Shown here: positions 41,621 to 46,337 of the stretch, piece after piece
Layout: every line of letters begins with the position of its first letter
Position numbering within the stretch: the first letter of the stretch is position 1
Source of the DNA: an uncultured Lachnospiraceae bacterium
Lineage (GTDB): Bacteria > Bacillota > Clostridia > Lachnospirales > Lachnospiraceae
Assembly: GCA_949076555.1 (NCBI GenBank)
Contig: CARUOB010000017.1
Coordinates: forward strand, 1-46,337
Direction: 5' to 3'
DNA: 46,337 nucleotides
Notes under the pieces: generated by a model
The model's input: only the letters and a program-made list of their open reading frames with translations
Told to the model about the DNA's origin: nothing
Databases searched by the model: none
Translations under genes and position numbers: made by a program

Positions 41621-43573
41621 CTAACCGTTCAGCTGTGCAAGTTTGGCTTTCAAATCGCCCGAGATCGTGCTCACCATATCGGCCGATGCCGCAATTTCCT
41701 CCGTGGACGCAGCCAGATTCGTCACCCGAAGATTCACGCCGTCAATCACGCTGATCAGCTTTTCGGCATCCGTCAAAAGTTCGGAGATTGCCGTCCGTAT
41801 CTGTTCCTTATTCGCATCGGAGTCGCTGGCCGTATCTTTGGAAGAGTCCGCCAATTTCTTAATATTCTCGGCTATGATGGCAAAGCCTCTGCCGGATTCC
41901 CCGGCTCTTGCCGCCTCAATGCTCGCATTCAGCGCAAGGAGATTCGTCTCCTCCGCCACGTTCGTTATCTCCTCGTTATTTTCTTCCAGCTTGACAAGCA
42001 AATTCTGTATCTTTCCGAGCGCTTCGTTTAACTGATCACAGAAATTGACTACATCGCTCATGGATGCCGAGATACCCGTGCTCTCCTCCGCATTGCTGTT
42101 ATTGCCCTCGGACATTTCACTGATGGAAACATCCAGACTGTCAAAGTTTACCTGCACTTCCGCGATCAGCGCCGCTATTTTTTCATTCTTCGCCTGAAGC
42201 TGTGCGTTCTTCTGCTCCACTTCGGCAGCCATCGTCCTTGCGATCTCTCCTTCTTTCTCCACTTCGCTCTTTACAAACTGGATACAGTTATAAATATTGT
42301 TGCAGCCGTTATGAATCGCAGTCGCCATCTTCTTGCAGGTATCGTAACCGCAGGCAGAACAGTTGATACTGCGCTCCGCGTCCGTACGCTTATCCATGGA
42401 GATAAAAATGTCTTCCAATTCGGAAGGACTGGCTTTCCTGGCTGTAACCATCGACGACTTATTCGTATATCTTCTGATAAAATCGTTCAAATCCAGATCC
42501 CCAAACTGCTTGTTCAGTCTGGCAAGTCTCTGTTTCGGGGTCAGACTCTTGCTGAAAGCGTGGCGCTTATCGTTCTTCTTGCTCGCCTCACGAATCCTCT
42601 GCAGTTCATAGAGCGTATCGTCTGATCTGGTCTTCTCCGCCTCCACGCCCGGCCCGTAAATACATCCTTTCGCACAGTTGAGCGCATCCACCATAAAAGG
42701 CAGTTCTTTCTTTCCCAGCACTCTCCTCTTATAATCACTCAGGAACTCATAGGCGTGCTTCTCGCCCTCAATCTGCCTGATAAAGATATCCTCGCCGCAG
42801 AACCAGTAAACATTTTCCTTTAAGCCGCCCGGCATAGGATAAATGGAGCCGAGTCCGTACTCGATCTCATCCGTCACCGCAGGGCCGGAAATGTTGTGTT
42901 CCCTCACATACTTCATCAGATGGTCAAAGGTCACGTTATAGGACACATAGCCGCCGCAGTTCGGATCGTCAATCTCGTTTTTCTTCGCAATGCACGGACT
43001 GATAAAGGCAAGTTTGTCCGGCACCTTCATGTACTTCTTCACATAGATCGCGCCGCACATCATCGGGGAATGCACCGGCATCAAATTGGGAAGAAGCTCT
43101 GGCAGATACCTTTCTATGTACCCCACAACCGCGGGACAGGGCTGCGAAATACCGCCCGTAAAATTGTGCTCCGTTATGTACTTGACATATCCCCAGGTCG
43201 TGATATCCGCCCCGAAACTGATACTGATAATGCGGTTTACGCCCAGTTTCTTAAGGCCGCCCAAAACCGCGGCATACTCTTTCGGATAGTTAGCCAGAAA
43301 AGCGGGCGCAAGCAGAAGGGAAATCTTCTCCCCCCTCTTTAAATCCTCGAAGAAGCGCTCCGTGTCATCATCATAACTTCTCGCATTATGCGCGCAGGCG
43401 TCGAAACACGCCCCGCAGCTGATGCACTGGCTGCCATCCACAATAATCTTGTTCTTCCCCTTTTCCTCTACCGCACGGTTTGCCGTCAGCACAGGACATG
43501 CAGAAATACACTTGTTACATCCTACGCAGTTGTCGTTGGTATAGACCAACGCGTCTAACGGTTGATTCGCCAT
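41621..43573 (-). CDS. Sensory [FeFe]-hydrogenase-like protein fused to chemoreceptor signalling domain
   Basis: A 650-residue cytoplasmic protein without membrane helices. Order: two [4Fe-4S] ferredoxin clusters (Cys16/19/22/26 and Cys50/53/56/60); an [FeFe]-hydrogenase H-domain with candidate H-cluster ligands Cys146 (ISQPCPAVV, L1), Cys194 (ISPCIAKKNE, L2), Cys300 and Cys304 (ALNCAKGCIYGPG, L3); a Fes-type cluster (Cys405, 408, 413 and 424 or 430); a coiled coil; and an MCP signalling hairpin (EETNLLALNASIEAARAGES near residue 541). The L1 motif TSCCP is changed to QPCP, removing the proton-transfer cysteine, as in sensory group C/D proteins. The ATG at 43573 has GGAGG 6 bases upstream. 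Likely a redox or H2 sensor. Confidence 0.85.
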   Translation of the reverse strand: MANQPLDALVYTNDNCVGCNKCISACPVLTANRAVEEKGKNKIIVDGSQCISCGACFDACAHNARSYDDDTERFFEDLKRGEKISLLLAPAFLANYPKEYAAVLGGLKKLGVNRIISISFGADITTWGYVKYITEHNFTGGISQPCPAVVGYIERYLPELLPNLMPVHSPMMCGAIYVKKYMKVPDKLAFISPCIAKKNEIDDPNCGGYVSYNVTFDHLMKYVREHNISGPAVTDEIEYGLGSIYPMPGGLKENVYWFCGEDIFIRQIEGEKHAYEFLSDYKRRVLGKKELPFMVDALNCAKGCIYGPGVEAEKTRSDDTLYELQRIREASKKNDKRHAFSKSLTPKQRLARLNKQFGDLDLNDFIRRYTNKSSMVTARKASPSELEDIFISMDKRTDAERSINCSACGYDTCKKMATAIHNGCNNIYNCIQFVKSEVEKEGEIARTMAAEVEQKNAQLQAKNEKIAALIAEVQVNFDSLDVSISEMSEGNNSNAEESTGISASMSDVVNFCDQLNEALGKIQNLLVKLEENNEEITNVAEETNLLALNASIEAARAGESGRGFAIIAENIKKLADSSKDTASDSDANKEQIRTAISELLTDAEKLISVIDGVNLRVTNLAASTEEIAASADMVSTISGDLKAKLAQLNG

Positions 43574-43711
43574 TTTACCCTCCAAAGTGAATAAGATTTG
43601 TTTTTGTTTATACTATTTGTACAATTTTTTTATTATTTTAACATAAAAAGGACAAAAAATAAACAATTTTTTTGTCCTTCTCAAATGCATTCTCGCCATA
43701 TTTACCAATTT

Positions 43712-45031
43712 TTAAATCTGGGAAATTACAAAAATATCATAAATCGCTTTAATTGCCGTCTCAAAATCAGCGTTCGCCACACCGATAATTATATTCAGCT
43801 CGCTGGAACCCTGATCGATCATTTTGACATTGACATTGGCATGGGCCAGCGCGGAAAATATCCTTCCCGCCGTACCGCGGGTGGACTTCATGCCGCGTCC
43901 CACCACGGCAATCAGCGCCAGATCCGCCTCTATGTCGATGGAATCCGGATCAGCCAGTCTGTGAATACCGGCCACCACCTTCTGCTCCTTGTGCATAAAC
44001 TCATCCTGATGCACAAACACCGTCATGGTGTCGATCCCGGAAGGCACGTGCTCAAAGGAAATCTCATTCTCCTCAAATGCCTGTAACACCTTGCGGCCAA
44101 AACCGATTTCCGAGTTCATCATTTCCTTTTCTATATTGACCGCGCAGAAGCCTTTCTTTCCGGCGATGCCGGTAATCACATACTTTGACTTCTGACAGGT
44201 GCTCTCCACAATCCACGTGCCGTTATCCTCCGGCGCGTTGGTGTTTCGGATATTGATGGGAATCCCCTCGCTCCTCACCGGGAAAATGGCGTCCTCATGC
44301 AGAACCGAGAATCCCATATAGGCAAGCTCCCGAAGTTCTCTGTATGTAATCGTCTCCACACCCTCGGGCTTATAAATAATCCGAGGATCGGCAACCAGCA
44401 CGCCCGAAACATCGGTCCAGTTCTCATACACATTCGCCTTGATCGCCCGGGCTACGATGGAACCCGTAATGTCGGAGCCGCCTCTGGAAAAGGTCTTAAC
44501 CCTTCCATCCTCAAATGCGCCGTAAAAACCGGGAATCACGGCCGCTTCCACACCGGCAAGCCTCTCTGTCAGCAGCCGGTTGGTCAGCTCCGCGTCGTGC
44601 TCGCCGTCCGGCTTAAAGCGGATCACTGTGGCTGCGTCCACGAACTCATAGCCAAGATACTGCGCCATGATAATGCCGTTTAAATATTCGCCGCGGGAAG
44701 CCGCATAATCAGATCCGGCCTTCTCCTTAAAGTTTTTCTCGATGCCTTTAAACTCCTTGTCCAGAGAAATCTTTAACTCCAGCCCGTCTATGATATCCTG
44801 ATATCTGTTTCTGATGGCCTGTAACTGGCCGGAAAAATCCTGTCCCCGCTCCGCAAGCTCATAGCAGGCGTAAAGCATATCGGTAACCTTCGTGTCATCC
44901 GACGATCTCTTTCCGGGCGCGGAGGGTACCACAAATTTTCGCTCCTTGTCCGCACGGATAATCGCGCCCACCTTTTTAAACTGCTCCGCACTCGCCAGAG
45001 AACTTCCGCCAAATTTAACTACCTTATTCAT
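43712..45031 (-). CDS. lysC: Aspartate kinase
   Basis: A 439-residue aspartokinase that phosphorylates aspartate, the first step to Lys, Thr, Met and diaminopimelate. The kinase signature VVKFGGSSLA opens the protein, with RGGSDITGSIVARA and the nucleotide-binding WTDVSGVLVADPRI. Two ACT domains follow (about 290-439: FEHVPSGIDTMTVF and VNVKMIDQGSSELNIIIGV), the site of end-product inhibition. The length fits single-chain clostridial aspartokinases. GGGGG lies 8 bases before the ATG. It begins 14 bases after the homoserine dehydrogenase stop, so the two form an operon. Confidence 0.95.
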   Translation of the reverse strand: MNKVVKFGGSSLASAEQFKKVGAIIRADKERKFVVPSAPGKRSSDDTKVTDMLYACYELAERGQDFSGQLQAIRNRYQDIIDGLELKISLDKEFKGIEKNFKEKAGSDYAASRGEYLNGIIMAQYLGYEFVDAATVIRFKPDGEHDAELTNRLLTERLAGVEAAVIPGFYGAFEDGRVKTFSRGGSDITGSIVARAIKANVYENWTDVSGVLVADPRIIYKPEGVETITYRELRELAYMGFSVLHEDAIFPVRSEGIPINIRNTNAPEDNGTWIVESTCQKSKYVITGIAGKKGFCAVNIEKEMMNSEIGFGRKVLQAFEENEISFEHVPSGIDTMTVFVHQDEFMHKEQKVVAGIHRLADPDSIDIEADLALIAVVGRGMKSTRGTAGRIFSALAHANVNVKMIDQGSSELNIIIGVANADFETAIKAIYDIFVISQI

Positions 45032-45045
45032 GTTCTATCCCCCTG

Positions 45046-46251
45046 CTATGCCATGATCCGGATTCTGTTGATGCATCCGCCGATCTTCTCTATCTTTTCA
45101 TCAAATTCCTTTTCGGTCATCTCCTGGGTCATAAAGCCAAATTCCTTCATCAAGCCCACGTTCACTTCCGCCATCGTTTCAAAGGCCGACATCGCCGCCT
45201 CACGCTGATCTGCCGCTATCCGGACAAAGAACCGCCTTCTCGCGCTTGTCACGTCCGCAACCTCCACTTTTGCCTCATCCCAAAAGCACATGATGGTCTT
45301 GCCCTGATGTCTTGCACAGTCCACCACATCGGAGACCACTGCGCTGGCCGTCGGCAGTTTGCCCGCGCCGCGCCCGTAATACATGGAATCTCCCAGCATA
45401 TTTCCGTGCACGTACACCGCGTTAAACACATCGTTTACACTGTAAAGCGGATGCTCTCTGGAAATCAGGAAAGGCGCAACCATGGCAAAAAATCCTTCCT
45501 GCGTATCCCTGCTGAGCGCCAGGAGCTTGATGGACTTGTTCATCTGTTTCGCATACTTGAAATCAGCCGCGGTAATCTTCGTGATTCCCTCTGTGTAGAT
45601 ATCCTCATAACTTACATTTTTGCCGGACATGAGGGAAGAGAGAATGGCAATCTTGCGGCAGGCGTCGTAGCCTTCCACATCGGCCTCGGGATTTCTCTCC
45701 GCATACCCTTTATCCTGCGCCTCTTTTAAGACGTCCTCAAAATCGGCGCCCTCCCTGTCCATCTTGGTCAGAATGTAGTTCGTCGTTCCGTTCAGGATGC
45801 CCGTGATGCTGTCGATATGTTCCGCCGTCAGCGAATAATTGATGGGGCGGATAATCGGAATACCCCCGCCCACACTGGCCTCAAAGAGATAGTTACAGTG
45901 TTTCTCCTTTGCGATTTTTATGAGTTCCGGCCCGTGGGCTGCGACAAGCTCCTTGTTGGAGGTACACACGCTCTTCCCCATAAGCAACGCCTGTTTCGTG
46001 AAATCATAAGCCGGTTTCGTGCCGCCCATGGTCTCACAGATAATCTTTACCTCCGGGTCGTTCAGAATAATACTGTAGTCATGTACCACCTTGCTCTCGT
46101 AAGGATCGCCGGGAAAATCCCTTAAGTCAAGAATATATTTTACCGCCAGATCCTCGGCCGCCTTCTTATTGATATCCGTCTTATTCGTCTCGATCACTTC
46201 CACGACGCCGCTGCCCACGGTGCCATACCCCAAAACCGCTATCTGAATCAT
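45046..46251 (-). CDS. hom: Homoserine dehydrogenase
   Basis: A 401-residue enzyme reducing aspartate semialdehyde to homoserine with NAD(P)H. The Rossmann motif AVLGYGTVGSGV opens the protein, with catalytic-domain blocks EASVGGGIPIIRPI, GILNGTTNYIL and NPEADVEGYDACRKIAIL (the Glu/Asp/Lys homoserine site). The C-terminal about 60 residues (RRFFVRIAADQ, CINRIRIMA) resemble a reduced ACT-like domain for threonine feedback. GGAGG precedes the ATG at 46251; the longer frame to 46269 is rejected. It heads an operon with lysC, linking the aspartate pathway to threonine and methionine. Confidence 0.95.
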   Translation of the reverse strand: MIQIAVLGYGTVGSGVVEVIETNKTDINKKAAEDLAVKYILDLRDFPGDPYESKVVHDYSIILNDPEVKIICETMGGTKPAYDFTKQALLMGKSVCTSNKELVAAHGPELIKIAKEKHCNYLFEASVGGGIPIIRPINYSLTAEHIDSITGILNGTTNYILTKMDREGADFEDVLKEAQDKGYAERNPEADVEGYDACRKIAILSSLMSGKNVSYEDIYTEGITKITAADFKYAKQMNKSIKLLALSRDTQEGFFAMVAPFLISREHPLYSVNDVFNAVYVHGNMLGDSMYYGRGAGKLPTASAVVSDVVDCARHQGKTIMCFWDEAKVEVADVTSARRRFFVRIAADQREAAMSAFETMAEVNVGLMKEFGFMTQEMTEKEFDEKIEKIGGCINRIRIMA

Positions 46252-46299
46252 CGTTATCCTCCGTTGCATATTTATTTTGCGACAGCATAAATCATTCCA

Positions 46300-46320
46300 A
46301 GAGAATGCGGAGCATTCTCT
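46300..46320. repeat. Perfect palindromic hairpin upstream of hom
   Basis: AGAGAATGC, loop GGA, GCATTCTCT: a perfect 9-bp stem about 50 bases before the hom start. It has the same AATGC/GCATT core as the hairpins at 6256-6284 and in the 114-bp repeats. There is no T-run on the minus strand side, so it is not a simple terminator. Confidence 0.55.
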
Positions 46321-46337
46321 CGTGTGAGATTTAGAAC

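Noticed and set aside
46252..46337. Lysine riboswitch or T-box upstream of hom-lysC
   Set aside because: Only 86 bases remain in the window and they contain a short hairpin, not the long structured leader of either class.

Overview
The window looks like a chromosomal piece of a Gram-positive, anaerobic Clostridia, most likely a Lachnospiraceae gut commensal. The basis is strong AGGAGG-type ribosome binding sites, AraC-controlled sugar ABC transporters beside glycosidases, a GH112 phosphorylase, the sporulation-type membrane protein YtaF, an [FeFe]-hydrogenase-like sensor and a GldA/GldG-type exporter. The family assignment is inference; no rRNA marker is present. Most genes lie on the minus strand.

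Layout. 1-12.9 kb is housekeeping on the minus strand: the N-terminal part of a foldase lipoprotein, a PHP phosphoesterase, the branched-chain aminotransferase IlvE, a sensorless hybrid histidine kinase, dihydrofolate reductase and ThyA, a beta-CASP metallo-hydrolase, YtaF (plus strand), a SERCA-like Ca2+ P-type ATPase, a GreA-type factor and a small conserved protein. Two unusual tandem repeat arrays (8722-9014 and 11802-12068) lie here.

13.0-15.4 kb is a tRNA-Gly(GCC) followed at once by what looks like a very small integrated element. It holds a tyrosine recombinase, a one-helix membrane peptide, a divergent ribbon-helix-helix repressor with a 15-bp-arm palindromic operator between them, and a locus with the full architecture of an Fst/par type I toxin-antitoxin system: a 33-aa hydrophobic peptide, a convergent short RNA with its own consensus promoter, a duplicated complementary block over the toxin start site, and a shared bidirectional terminator. 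This is the most interesting system I see.

15.4-19.9 kb is a Gld-type ABC exporter operon (ATPase, permease with an apparent frameshift, GldG-like subunit, DUF4340-like subunit). 19.9-29.6 kb is a first carbohydrate locus: GH39, AraC regulator, substrate-binding lipoprotein, two permeases, GH2 and a decayed AraC regulator. A shared 18-bp operator-like element lies upstream of both GH39/AraC and the binding protein. 29.7-36.9 kb is a second locus, for galacto-N-biose/lacto-N-biose (mucin or milk glycan units): GH112 phosphorylase, small membrane protein, two permeases, binding protein and a divergent AraC regulator, with two half-sites 21 bp apart just upstream of the transporter promoter.

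36.9-46.3 kb holds a PadR-controlled membrane operon, a membrane-anchored GH3 enzyme with an extreme acidic cytoplasmic tail, a promoter-to-hairpin unit without a credible gene (about 40.18-40.55 kb, possible non-coding RNA), a LUD-domain protein, a cytoplasmic [FeFe]-hydrogenase-like/chemoreceptor fusion, aspartate kinase and homoserine dehydrogenase. Small palindromes with an AATGC...GCATT core recur between genes across the window. All promoter, operator and hairpin calls are by eye and none is experimentally supported.
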